Shown here piece by piece: positions 35,611-48,249 of a stretch of DNA of 64,000 bases. The stretch comes from Pipra filicauda (lineage: Eukaryota; Chordata; Aves; Passeriformes; Pipridae), in the NCBI RefSeq assembly GCF_003945595.2, contig NW_024104162.1:1364001-1428000 (forward strand). Direction: 5' to 3'. Made by a program: the position numbers and the translations under genes. The stretch's first letter is position 1; each line of letters starts with the position of its first letter. The notes beneath the pieces are model-generated. The model was not told the DNA's origin. It searched no databases and worked only from the letters and a program-made list of their open reading frames with translations.

Positions 35611-38600
35611 GGGGAAGTATTTAAGTATGGTTCTACAGGAGCCAATCCACTCTGTTCCCAGGTGTTCATCACCATGATGAACAAGTACAATACGATTACC
35701 AAGACAATTTCAATGCAACAGTTGACCAGAGATTCACTGAAGAAACAAGGAATACTCCTTTCCTTACTACCCTCAGGAGCTCAGGATTTGAGCTGCAATT
35801 ACTTTCACAGATCAGGCAGCGAATTTTACTTATGTAAATCCCTTCACAATTCTCCAGTAATTCTCTTTTGAATTCACACCACCTTTCCCACATCTCTTGT
35901 CAGCTCTCTCAAATACTCTGCTAGAGTTCCAAACTCCACAGTAGATTCATTTTTCTCTTCTGGCTAGTAGAAGATCAGCTATTACCACCTCGCCTGGCTC
36001 GTGAATATTAATAGGACTACAGCACGAAGTTGGTCAGAGAGCAACCAGCCTTCAAGGAGGCCAGAAAGTAGACTCCTTCCTTCCAAATGAGAATCATACT
36101 AATGCCTCAGTGTGGTGTTTGGGATCTATGCAAAACATCCATAATTCATTGTTTGATGACAGAGGCAAGAAAAAACCCCACATTTTACAGCCATTTTGAG
36201 CAGAAGTAGACTGCCCCATGTCCCAACCAAACACTGTTGTGACAGCCAGTCCGCATCAGCAGAGCTATTCCTGCAGTCTCAGCTTGGCAGACTGTTTGGA
36301 AATCCTTAACTAATAAAAAAATTTCCCATAAATTGGGGAACAGCTGCCCTGTACCACATCAGAGAAGGCTGCAGTTCAGTGGTGAGCAGAATTGAGTCTT
36401 GTGTATCAATTTGTTAAGTTTATACAGGCTTTTGGACTGAAAGACATTATTATAAGAGCTGGTACTACTGGAAATAACATGGATTTCATTATGGGCTCCT
36501 TCTTAGCAGGGAAAGAGCTAATCTTCCTTGATGAGGAAGACAGAAGCTGTTCTAATTCAAGAGGCTGACCTAGGTGAAGTTCAGGCCGAAGCTGTATTTG
36601 GAAAACTCTCACATCAAGAGGACACAACCCTTTCAAGCTCAGTGCCAATTCTACACAATGGCTTGAACTGCGCTCTCCGGCAGTCCTTAAAGGCACATTT
36701 TGTATCTTGGCTTTTGCTGCAAGCAATCAAGAAAGAATGCAAGAAAACAAAACTGTTTCCCAAGCACTGTTTGCTGGTGCCATAATTAATATAATCAAAC
36801 AATTCCACAAATTGCTTCCAATTGCTGGCGTCACTTTCATGTGCAGAGCCAGACTTTCAAAGAAGGGCCCTTCTTGTCCTATATCCTTACGCTGGTAACC
36901 CTCGCTTCACACAATAGTAAACAAGACCTCACTAAATAGTAGAGGGTAATTTGTACTGTAATAGGTCCCCAAGGCACCATGGACACAATTTGAAATGCCA
37001 TCTAATTTTTCTTTTTAATTAAAAAAGCAGTTACTATATTTAAACAACAACACAAAAAAAGTTCAGAGGGGACAGATTGGAGTTTCCCACAGCTCTCTGG
37101 GAGTTTTCTCAAGGTCAGGAAGAGTTTTATAGGCTCAACTGGTACACATTTTTTTCTTTAATTAGTCTGCCATACCCTCTGCATGAAGTCAGCGTCTTGA
37201 TTTTCAGTCTGATATTTTTCATATTGCTAAATGGAGCACAGACTCCATTACCACACTACATCTATTGGCAGCTGAATCAGTATCAATAGTGTCCTTCCCT
37301 GTGCATGCCTTGCCTGTCACTTCCTTCTCCTCCCTCCCGTCATCTACACTGAGGAGACCCAGCATATCACATTGCATTGAATATGCCATTTGTTCAGTTT
37401 TATACTTCACTTCCAGCAAGATGACCAGGATACATTATTTGATTTCCCAAATTTACAGAGCACAACCACATTTTAACCTTCTTTTTTGGCAGAAATAAAA
37501 TGTCATTATTGAACATCAGAGTAAATGGAGCACTGTCATCCTAAGCCATGTAGCAGGATAGATTTCTGCACTTGAAAAATCCCCACCACGTATCATACCA
37601 CTGCTCTGCAGCCATCTCATTATTTAAGTAAGTCTACACAAGTCAACACACACTTTTAGAAGGACATCTGCAGTTACCACAGCGGGTTTTCCAAAATGTA
37701 CCCTAATCCAACATGCCCTTCAGCCCTAAATGAAAGCATGGAAATGAAGTGACATACTTAAGGTCTTCATTTCTTGGCTAGTTGGCCATACTTTAAAATT
37801 GGTTGAGAGTACAAAAATTGACCTCATTTCATAGACCAACACACCTTTCAGCTGCCATTACACAGTGTGCCACAACCATCTGTTGGCAAAGTCCTCCTAG
37901 GACAACTCCCCTAAAGAGCAAATGGATTTATACCTTGCACTCCTGGACCACAACTATTACTTGTAAGCTCTACACAACTTTGTGCTTTTCTGTATGCCAG
38001 AGACTAACTCAGTACAGGTTACACAGGATACTCCTGTGCACCACGGACTATGCCCAGGCTACACAAATTAGGTGTCCACAAAACACAATGGATCAACTGT
38101 CAGAGCTAAAAGACAACCACTACGGTAATATTTCTGGCCTCAAATCCAACACTGTTCCAGTAGCCTAAAGGAAATTTTCAAATTGATTTCTGCATGGGCT
38201 TTCAGTCCAGTAACAAGGCTGCAATTATGCCAGCTGATATATCACACCAGCAATTATTAGAACTCTCTTTTCACTTGATGGCCACTCAAGGTCCATGCAG
38301 TCATTGAGATGGTGCCTAAGTACTGTACTCATTCTCCCAGCATACCTGCAGGGAGAGGCACCTCTCATACTGATGCTGTGATTTTTGTCTACACGTTCTT
38401 CAAGCTCCCTGAAGCAAAACCCGACCGCATGGAAAATGCCCAGTGCACAACAGGAGCAACTGTGGAAAAAAAAAAAATGGAACTAATAAGGGCATCAAAT
38501 TATTAACACAAATATATGCAATGTAGTTGGAACCCTGGGGATACTGACAGGCTGTTGTTACAATTCAACAATAGAAAAATTACAGGCAGGTCTGTGTGAA

Positions 38601-39425
38601 ATATCTAAGACCATTCATAACAGTCAAAGTCAAAACAGTATCTTAAAATCACAGCTACTGTCACTGGACCTCTTAAGAAGTTCTCTCCCTTCCTGAGAGA
38701 CTACTAAAGAAACATGCAGATGTCAACACAATGAATAAAATTTGGAGGAGTCTATGACAACTGTAGTACAGGACAAGTTTTATTGTTGAGGTAGTCTTTG
38801 CTGATTAAATTCTCAAATCAAGAGGAACAATATGACAAACATGCCCATAAAGAGTACAGTTAGGTATGCAAAAACAGATCAAGGAATTAGTAAGCACAGG
38901 AGCTTTCATAATTTTAAAGCCCATGTCATATCTCTGGCACTAAGTTTCTCTCCAGTGAGGGAGCTCCCAACCCACTCTGCAGTGGGCCAAAAGATACTTT
39001 TGACTGTGTTTTTGTCAGCACTCCAGTACCTATAGAACAGTAAATAAACAAAACCAACAATGCTCATGTTGTGTGCACCAAGGTGAGCAGAAACAACTGA
39101 AAACAGGTTTTGCATTCAACACAAGGGGCTAAAACTTTATCAGCCTAGTGAAAAGGGAACAACAACAACAACACCAGCACCAATACCCAATCTCTCCTAC
39201 AGCAGCCTTTCAGAAATGCAAACAATGCGGAAAAAGTTCAGGTTAGCAGATCTGACACACAATCAAAGGCAATTCATTACAAAGCAGCCTCAAATCAAAG
39301 TGCTGGATCCGCAGGCCTGTCTGTAATCCTCCCATCTTGCCTGCAAAACTCTTGATGTGGAGTAGGCACTGCAGAAGCCAGTTAAGCTGGACCAACTCTG
39401 CTGACATATCCCAGGCATCTGCTGC
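35611..39425. other. Non-coding sequence, mostly nothing recognised
   Basis: The part 36770-36850 (CATAATTAATATAATCAAAC and neighbours) and 36985-37040 are AT-rich with homeobox-type cores and may be regulatory. A 106-codon minus-strand frame at 36406-36726 has no motif. A 121-codon frame at 37803-38168 is Thr/Gln-rich and judged chance. Confidence 0.45.
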
Positions 39426-39429
39426 TCAG

Positions 39430-39960
39430 CGCTGGTCCAGAGTTTAAGTTTGGTGATATTCATCTTCCCCTGGGCTGCCTTTAGAAAGCAATCCTGAACA
39501 ATGGGACTTCAGAATAAAGAATAAAACATTTAATTTTTTTTTTAAAAACTTCTAGGCAAGGGCCTTTAATGCGATTAGGAGGGGAGGGGGATTGGATAGC
39601 AGCTTTTTCTTTTTCATGTTATGTATATTGTGTGTAAACAAATACGCAATTTGCTTTAAAAAGATAAGGTGATTAAATTTTTATCGGGCTTGTACTCTGT
39701 TGTCACCACAACAAAGAGAATTAGGAGGAGGAAAGAAAGGCCTTTTTATTTGAATTATGCTCTTACCAGAGGTTCTCTACAGCACAGCTGTAAAGCCACT
39801 CAATGTTCTCCAAACAGGCCCTTTGATTGCATTTTATTCAACTTGTTTGCATTTGGAGCAATCGAAAGGAAAAGAACGCTCCACATTTTGATGTCTTAAT
39901 GTTCCTTAATACCTTCTTTAATTTATATTAAGCTTCTTAACTAGGGTGATGAATTCTTCA
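39430..39960. promoter_or_regulatory. Candidate conserved non-coding element H
   Basis: A long, low-decay block with AGGCAAGGGCCTTTAATGCG then ATTAGGAGGGG, AAATACGCAATTTGC, GATAAGGTGATTAAATTTTT and ATCGGGC, GGCCCTTTGATTGCATTTTA and TTTGGAGCAATCGAAAGG. CpG-containing motifs are kept, and GATA, TCF/LEF (CTTTGAT) and homeobox-like cores cluster. It is one of the most enhancer-like blocks in the window. The small frame at 39669-39899 is judged chance. Confidence 0.45.
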
Positions 39961-41728
39961 AAAACAATAAAGACCTAGTGCAGAAATCTTTCACACACCA
40001 TGAAAATTGAAATTATAATGTATTCATGGCTTTTTTTTTTGTTATAAAAAACATTATTTAGAAGAAAGACTTAAAGCATATAAAAAAAATCCTGAAGTTG
40101 TACGAAAATTACTTGATCCAGAGAAATAGAGGAAAGTTCAAACTAATTATTACAAGGGAAATAAAATGTTGAGGGAGGTGGAAAGAATAAACAGCATGAG
40201 AATGCTGGGTTACTACAAAGTTTTCAGTCTTAATAACCTATAAATTCCTCCTCTATGGTTTTGTACAGAAAAAAAAAAGGGACACTAAAGATTTGTATAA
40301 TTTTGTTTTACCAAGACAAATTAAAATGTTTGCCAGTTCTTCCTTATTATTCATACACTTCTTCCCTAAAACAGCTCTTCACAGCTCCACAGTGTTTTTC
40401 CCTCCTAGTGTCTTTCACAGTCTGCCAAGACCAACAGCACACACTGAACTTGGTGAAGATCATAAAGGAGCCCTCAAACACCCACAGATGGAGCAGCTCC
40501 ACGGGGCACACACATGTTCCTTGGTGAGGTTCTCAGATTCAAACACCATTCACAGGTGGATGGAGCTCAGTCAAACAGGAGGGCAGGCTGCATGAGAAAA
40601 GCAAGGGTCATATAACAAGAGGCCTTTCAAGGGACAAGACTGGACAGGTTTGCTTTTGCAGACACGTTGTTTTCCAGCTATAGTTGATGCTCGAACACTA
40701 ATTATCTGGCTCATGTAACAAAACTCACTCTCAACAATTCCACTGTTCTTTAAAAGTCCCTTCTACAAAAAAATGAACACAGTGAAGTCCATTATGTACT
40801 TTTATGTACAAATTATGTACATTATATACAAAGCAGCCTTAGCAAGGAACATCCAAAAGAGTGTATTCGGTTTTGCTTCCCAATTTGTCTACTATTTTAC
40901 CTTACCTCTTTTTTTTACTTAAAAATTCTACATTCCAATGCAACTTCAAGTTCTCAGCAGTACATATGCATGTGCACATGAATGGCTACAAACACCTCAC
41001 CTTGCTCCCTCTTTCCTCTGCAAAGGAAGTCCAGAGGAGAAAAGCCACAGCTGGTACTTCTCAGAACACCAACGCGGTGCCTAGAGCTGTGCTACAGTGA
41101 CTGGTTACTGCAGCAGCAGAGAAATGAGCTTCCCAAGAAAATCCTGAACTACATAAAATCAAAATATTCTTGAAATAATATATTTGAAAGAGGACACACA
41201 TTTTGATCTGGAACAATTGTCATTTTCTGTTGACATGCACTGACTGCTCACCTACCTCCCCCGAGTCATGTTTTTAAGCAAATTCCAGGAAAGCACAAAT
41301 TGAAACCTCACAATAAAGCCTGCCACATTTACAAAATGCTTGTGGAAAAGCTCACTTAGCTGTACCAGCAATCAACTGGCCACAATAATTAAAACAATTA
41401 AAAAAAATTCACATGCTCCATTTACCGTGGAATAAAACAATGCTGATCCTAATCTAATACTGATGTACCCTGGGTGAAACGACACCTTCCCCTCCTGAAC
41501 AGGGTTCACACACCACACCAGCACAGAGCAACAGAACCTAAGAATTCAAGAGCAAGCATGGATCACTGCAGCAAAACTGAAAAACCTCTCTCAATAACTA
41601 CACAGAAATTGCAGACTACACCAAAGGCAGCATGAAACATCTTTACAAAGTGCGTCGTTGGCCTCTGCCATGGTGGGATGTTTTCTTCACATCTGTCCTG
41701 CAAACAAGTTGTTACTTTAGCAGGAAAT
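39961..41728. other. Non-coding sequence with TATGTAC repeats
   Basis: TTATGTAC-type units recur three times in 40791-40820 followed by ATTATATAC. Overlapping frames at 40255-40595 show no motif. No exon is recognised. Confidence 0.5.
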
Positions 41729-41754
41729 GAGAGAGAGAGAGAGAGAGAGAGAGA
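41729..41754 (+). repeat. (GA)13 microsatellite
   Basis: Thirteen uninterrupted GA units, the only perfect dinucleotide array of this length in the window. Likely polymorphic. Confidence 0.97.
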
Positions 41755-44700
41755 TGAAGCAATGCTAAAATAAACAGTTATTCAAACACAATAATTATCG
41801 TATAACAGGTAATCCCTGCTGTATCCCAACTATTAAAACTTTCATCTGCATTTTTTTAAGGGAGCAAGTACAAAATTTACATATCCAAAACAGTATTTAT
41901 GTATGTAACCAGTTAAGTCTTAACTGTTGTATCTATAAAAGCTTGTGCCTTTAAGCAGAAATGATTCATGAATTTTAATTTGTTTTAAATGTTGAAAAAT
42001 TCCATCCAAGTAAATTGAGTCAACAAGCCAAAGGATGAAGACATGTATCTGGCTTTTATTTAAAAAATAAAAAAACTCAAGTCTATAAATTCTTAGTCAC
42101 CCACAAATCCTCTAGCAGTGAAAAATACTTTCCAATAACTAAGTTTCCTGCATTTCTTTTAATTAAGACACTATGCTTTTCCCCATTCAGCACATGCTGG
42201 CTGAACACTGTTGAGCCTTAACTGATTCTCTTTGTATTATTTGACTACTAATATTTTTAAACGTTCTTACAGAAATTAATTAGCCAATGATTATCAGAAA
42301 GGGGGAAGATTTGCAGAACGGGACTCTCTGCAGGCTGCTTCAATACCGTTATTTCAAAAATGCAAAGTCATCAGTCCACTCTCCAAATAAAACCACTTAA
42401 AATTAATATAAGCATTATTTTAAAAGGCATAATTTACTTATGATTCTCCTTCTCAATATCAAAACTTTTAGTTCAGTATTCTCATGCTTTTTCTCAGTAA
42501 ACACAAAGACCAGAAATAAACCTTTGAATATAAAGTCAATGTTTTCTAATAATTACTTTATAGTACACTTGGGCTCCAAATAAACAGCGAAGCCAACAGA
42601 GTCGAACACAAGCAGTGGGATGTTTATAAAGGGATGGGCACAGTAAGTCAGACTTTAAATGAGATAGCAAAGCTGCAGAGGCACAATGACACAAACCTAG
42701 CACATACTAATAACTTAATACCTCTATCCATGCCACAGCAATACTTCCATTTTTCTAGGCAAGCACCCAAGGGCTGGGTTTCCTTCCTCATTACACTCTT
42801 CCTGGGGCACAGACTGTTCTAAAACCTAGTCAAGTAAAATATCAGAAAACACAGGTACAGCCTCTCTGTCCAAGTCCAGGGAAGCAGATCACATTTAGGC
42901 TGAAGGAGATTAGCTTTCCTGAGCCATCTCCCCAAAAGACTCTCTCCATCCTTCTGAAATTTCCAGGTACTGATGATGCTGTTTAGAAATAAGATGTGGG
43001 CAATTCTCAGGGCACTGATGCAGAAATTAATAATTAGTGTTCTGATGCCAAGTGGCTGGAACAGAACAAATTATAGCACCCAAACTTACAAGATTCCCAC
43101 CTACCACTGTCAAGCTGTTTGAGCGTCTGGTACAAATCTGGCAGTGAAAGGGAAAAGGTTCACAACTGGTATTGCAGGGTGTTATGACAGCCAACACAGC
43201 CCTGTGGAGCAACGACCTGAACTGAAGATCCACTGGACATTTTCAACACACCAACTCACTTTGACTTGCACTGCAAAAGAATCCAACCCCCACAAATAAA
43301 TTTGGTGTGTCTAGGGAGTGCAGTAAAAGGCAGCATTGAAGGAGAGGAAAATTAAATTACAGAAGATGTAATATGACCAGCCAAAACATATAAACAAGTT
43401 AAGAATAAATTAGCCCCATTACCAAAACCACAAAGGCAGCATCTTGTGTGATGACTGTTGATTTCATTAAGTTTAGGTTCTAGTACAGCCCATTTCAGGA
43501 CCAGGAATTCTCACGTCTCAAGATTTACTTTTCTTCGCAGATAATTGTTAGACATTTGCTTGTACTAACACATCAATGTTTATGATATCCTAAAATTACT
43601 CAAAGACAACACAGGAACATATTTAGCCTATCAACATAAATGACTTGTAGAGTGACCCTATCAAAGCATGGAATATCTTTTGCCTGCTGAGTTTTCCTAG
43701 AATACTGGATTTTTGAAAGATGGGGAGGATAATATAAATTCACATTCAAATTACATTTTCTCTGATAGCTCCTCTACATTTTCCTTGCTGTGATATTGTT
43801 CCAGTCAACTCTGTACTTCACAGCATCTGAAAAGTCATCCAGTAAAAGGAAACAGTGTCCCTTCCAATACCCATCTGTGCCTGTGTTCTCTATTTAGAGC
43901 CCTGCCTCAGGGTTTTAATTCCCTCCACCCTTACCCTCTAGTTCGCCTCAGTGGTCCTGATGTCTCCAGTTATTGCTCAGGGCAGAGCTGATCAACAGCA
44001 GGTTCTGTGACGGCAACCAAGAAGCCATTTACAATTCCAACAGCTGTTACTGATTTTGCAGCAGAATCATGGCAAATCTGTGGTTCAAACCCTCCCTCCT
44101 TACAAGGAGGGGAAAACAACAAGAAGAGTAAAAAAACAAGAGAGAGAAGGACTGGGGGAGTGTCATGGATAAAGGGCACAGCCCTGGCCAATAACCATTT
44201 TGTCTGCACGAAGCTCGCAACAGAGACTATGACACTGTTAAGTCAAGACCCAGGTCTTATCTTATCCAGGTTCCTTCCTTACCAGCAGGCAGCAGAGGAG
44301 GGGGAAGTCTGCAGCACACCACAGTATTAAGCCTTCTTCTCCTTTTAAAGACCTACATCCCCTGTGGACTGTGGCACAGTGCAGGGTATCACACAAGGGA
44401 ATGGTCCAGCAAGGAATCACATCTCCGTGCAGGTTAATATGCCAACACACAGCACCTCTCGCTTCACTGAGCTACATTCAGCTTTCAGGGATCAAAATGG
44501 AATCAGCAGCATTCCCTCATCTATGATGATCCATCTATATGGAACTACTGAAAGTTTAGGTTAATACTTCTGCTGCTAAAATTCAAGCTCTAGTAAAAAC
44601 TCAGAGTAGAAAGAAAAATCTGAGTTCTTACAAAAACTACCAGATGCACACCCTTCCAAGTAGGTTTAAACAATAAGTCTTGACAAGATTTTCCTCAGGA

Positions 44701-47700
44701 CAGTTATCCTTTTATCCTTAGAAGAAATATGGGATACTATAAAGAAGACAGGAGCCTATCTCTTTGGAAGGTAACTAAGTAGTTTGCCCAAGAGACAATG
44801 CAGGTGAGTAGAATAAAGCAGCATCTTCAACTCCTTCCCTCTCAAGCAAAATCAGCCTCCGTGTCTTAAATGCCCATAATTCAGAGAACTCATATTGAAC
44901 CTGAGGCTGCTCAAGGTTCAAGAGAAATGATCAGTTTGTAGACAGAAACGAACCAGTCTTATTTCCTGTGGTGGGCAAAATGGAGTTCATCCAGGTCATT
45001 TTAGCAGAAAGTCACAAGCATAAAGAAATTATTTTAGCATTTTGCTTCATGTTCACATGCATCAGCTTTGACCTAACAAATTTTTATCAAAAAAAGGGCA
45101 GCAGAAATAAAACAAATGTCCAGGTACAACCCGCTTAACTCAAAACTCCAAAAGTATACTTCTAGTGAACTTCATCATAACAAAAAATATAATTAAATAA
45201 AACAGCCTTAATGTCAGAATAGTCTCTCAGTCAGCTGTGCTGACTTCAAATGAAGGTTAGTCTGTGCTCTGCAATCTAAAATTATAATGGACAGGTAACT
45301 CTATTCCCAGCTTTTATTCAGTCCTATTTTACTACTCCAAATATATACTACCTAAATTTGTATACTCTTTAACAGTAGTTAATCTTCAATTAAAATACCT
45401 AGAGCAGAAACTAAGATAACTGGTTTAAAAGGTAAAAGCTTATTGACAAAAACGTATTCTTCATATTGCCTTTTTTTTTTTAATTCTGCATATTAAAAAT
45501 GCCATTTTTATGACTTGAAAAAAATCTTCAGGAATAATGAAGGCTAACAAAAGACTGAAGAGCAGTAATTTAAAAAGCTCCATATGCAGCATCCTGATTA
45601 CTGTATCAGTCCCATTTCCATAACGAAGGGAGAAGTCACCAAACTGCTGCCTGTCCTTTCTGGTGACAAGGAAAGGGCGAAGCGGACAGTGTGCTTTCAA
45701 GACATCATCCTTCAGGCTCTAAGGGAAGAACAAGAAGACTCCTGCAGTACAAGACGTGGGTGTCAGTGTCCAGCACTTTTCTGGAATACGGTAACCCCAG
45801 CTTTGGTGGTCCCTGCACATGTACTTAATTTGGAAGCAGCTGGGTTCAAAAGTTTATCCTCCCTTTTTGACCTGCAAAGGTTTAGTGTGTGGGCGTGCAC
45901 AAGTGTGTACATCATACCACACAAGCTGAAGATGTGCAGCCACAATATACACAGGGTGAGAGTGTTTATGTGTATGGGTTTGCACGCAGAACGTTCTGCA
46001 TATTCTTAAATAGCAACACATTATCCAGTATACACCAGAATGAAGTGCAATGGATGCAGCACCCAGCCACCCCAAAGCAAACATGGTAAGTCTGCATTTC
46101 AAAAAGCTTCTGGAACTTTTGGGCATAATTTTGAAAGGACAGATTAATGAAAGAATTTATTAATATCAATACTGCCTCTTTATATATAATAGATTCACCA
46201 TGCTCCAGAGAAAGTATAACAACCAGTTCTGCAAGACTGGCCAGATTAACATCACTAACATGCCCACCACAGGTACACCCAAGTAATGGATTCAACGGCC
46301 AAGGAACTGCCTTCCTATTTATACTGTTTTTCCTCACAGATACTGGAGGACAAAAGTCTAAGCAAAGGAGGGGTTAAGTAAGAGAGGCAGGAACACTAGA
46401 AAGCATGAGGAGGCTGGGAATCTCTGAGCACAGTGAGTTTATGAGTATCAGTGACAAAAGTAGAGTCACAGACTGGTGGAACAGTCACAACTCGGAAGAA
46501 TGAATGTATTTTCCAGCCAACATCTGAATATTTTCTTGAATTGCTCTAAAGCCCTCTACAACTGCAGGCAGAAATCTCTGATCTTGGCACAAAGGATATA
46601 TTTTTCAACCATTTGTCATTTCACAGCTCAGACACAGAAGCGAGTTAGTGCCTATCAGCTGAGCTTCGGTAACAGCGAACATGCTCCTCGGCACATCACA
46701 TGCACGACAGAACATCTTCACTGGGACTTAAAGAGAGATCTAAGGTTATGAATTTATAGCACATTTGTGATGGGGTTTGAGCACTCAGACAGTCACTATC
46801 ACTGAGATAACAAACAGTAACTCATTAATCCATGGAAATGTGACAGTATAGTTGAGTGCAGCAGTTTTCTCAGCACTTGTGTTATTTTGAAATCTTGAAT
46901 CAATTGTTTACAGAAGCTCTTCACTTGTGTTCACAGCAGTAAGTGCTCTACATACCAGTGAATCTTTAATACTTCCTAACGTGCAGCATGTATGAAATAG
47001 TGGTTTCTTTTATTTAAAAGATAAAAACCAGCACATAATTAATAAATAGTTCATGATGAGTGGAAAACACAAATTTTCAAACAGAACAAGCACTTTGTGT
47101 TTGTTGATAAAGCTGTAACTTTCAGTCAGAATTACACAACAGTGATTCTATTACAAACCAGTTCCAAACACAACAAGGGGAAAACACTCTGTATGCAACA
47201 CAAATCAAGTAAAGTATGTAGGCATAATGGCACAGAAAATAAAAAAGTTATTTAACAGAAGAGCCCATACATCAGCAACAAACTGGGAATTAAAACACAA
47301 GATGGTGCCCCAGGGGGAACACTTAACACAAAGACACTACAGACAGCTAGTCTATCAAGACCAGACTGCTTGACCAATGCCAAAAAACGCAAGTCTCCCT
47401 TCAAAAGTTCCAGGGACAAAGTGAAAAGTTAATATTCAGAGCTATTGTGCATTTCAAACTTTCTTGTGACCTAAAAACCTCTCCAGCTTTACAGGGAAAT
47501 TTCTAGTTTTCAACAAAGATGTTTTCTACATGGCTCTAGCATCAGATCTGATCCCTTAAAATGTGAAAAATAAAGGTAAAAGCCCTCCAAGAAAACAAAA
47601 ATTGTACTTTCATTGTTATACACTAATCATAACATCCAGTGCAAAAGTCAAAGAAAACATTTCCTATTTTTGTTTCAACACAGTAGTATCCAACTACTTT

Positions 47701-48135
47701 AAAAAAACCCCAAACAAATGAAATAAATAATAACAAATCCAACATATTACTAAAGTGGACAAATAAAACAAAACTCACAAAGCAATAAAAGAGAGAAGAA
47801 TAAGTTCTCCAATGCCATCCAAGCCCTTGGGCTGACAGCTCTATGCAAGGGATACCAGAGCTTGCTGCTGTGTGTAGCAGGGATACACGTTTATTCTCTC
47901 ATAAGTAAACTGGATTTATCTGTTTTCTAAGTATAAATTGGGGATAACTCCAGACATTCTGTGGTTGAAATGGGAGTACAGTTGAACCAATAACTCTTGC
48001 TGAGAAAAACGAAAACAGAGATACAGGTACTGCCTTAGAGAAGCCCCCAAACTTTTGTACAACTTGCTCTCAAATTTTTACAGCCCTAATGAAGAGACAT
48101 TTAGACTGGCAATTAAGAAACCCAGGCCTAGGCAG
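41755..48135. other. Non-coding sequence, nothing secure
   Basis: Likely intronic or intergenic. At 44765-44805, GGTAACTAAGTAGTTTGCCC weakly resembles the MIR-type 'ggttaagtgacttgccc' core. A 141-codon frame at 45584-46009 and a 107-codon frame at 44007-44330 have no domain motif. A-rich sequence at 47695-47770. Confidence 0.45.
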
Positions 48136-48139
48136 TTTT

Positions 48140-48245
48140 GGTTCTTTGGCTTCTATCAGTTCACAATATTATTTCACCTCTGTCTCAGCTTCCCCACTTA
48201 TAAAACAGGGTTATTAATGCTACAGTTCTTTATACAATACCTTGG
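48140..48245 (+). mobile_element. Ancient MIR/L3-type repeat relic
   Basis: TTTCACCTCTGTCTCAGCTT, then CCCCACTTATAAAACAGGGT and TATTAATGC match in order the 'aacctctgtgcctcagtttccccatctgtaaaatggggataataat' core of old amniote MIR/L3 repeats. The flanks are not alignable by eye. Confidence 0.5.
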
Positions 48246-48249
48246 AATA

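Noticed and set aside
41729..41754. GA repeat as a functional GAGA-factor site
   Set aside because: A perfect dinucleotide array is more simply a microsatellite.
43970..44209. Possible minus-strand exon with a coding-looking peptide (HDSAAKSVTAVGIVNG part)
   Set aside because: No convincing acceptor precedes the segment and the opposite strand is equally open.
45584..46009. 141-codon plus-strand open frame
   Set aside because: No domain motif; the second half reads through a GT-rich stretch and looks like chance.
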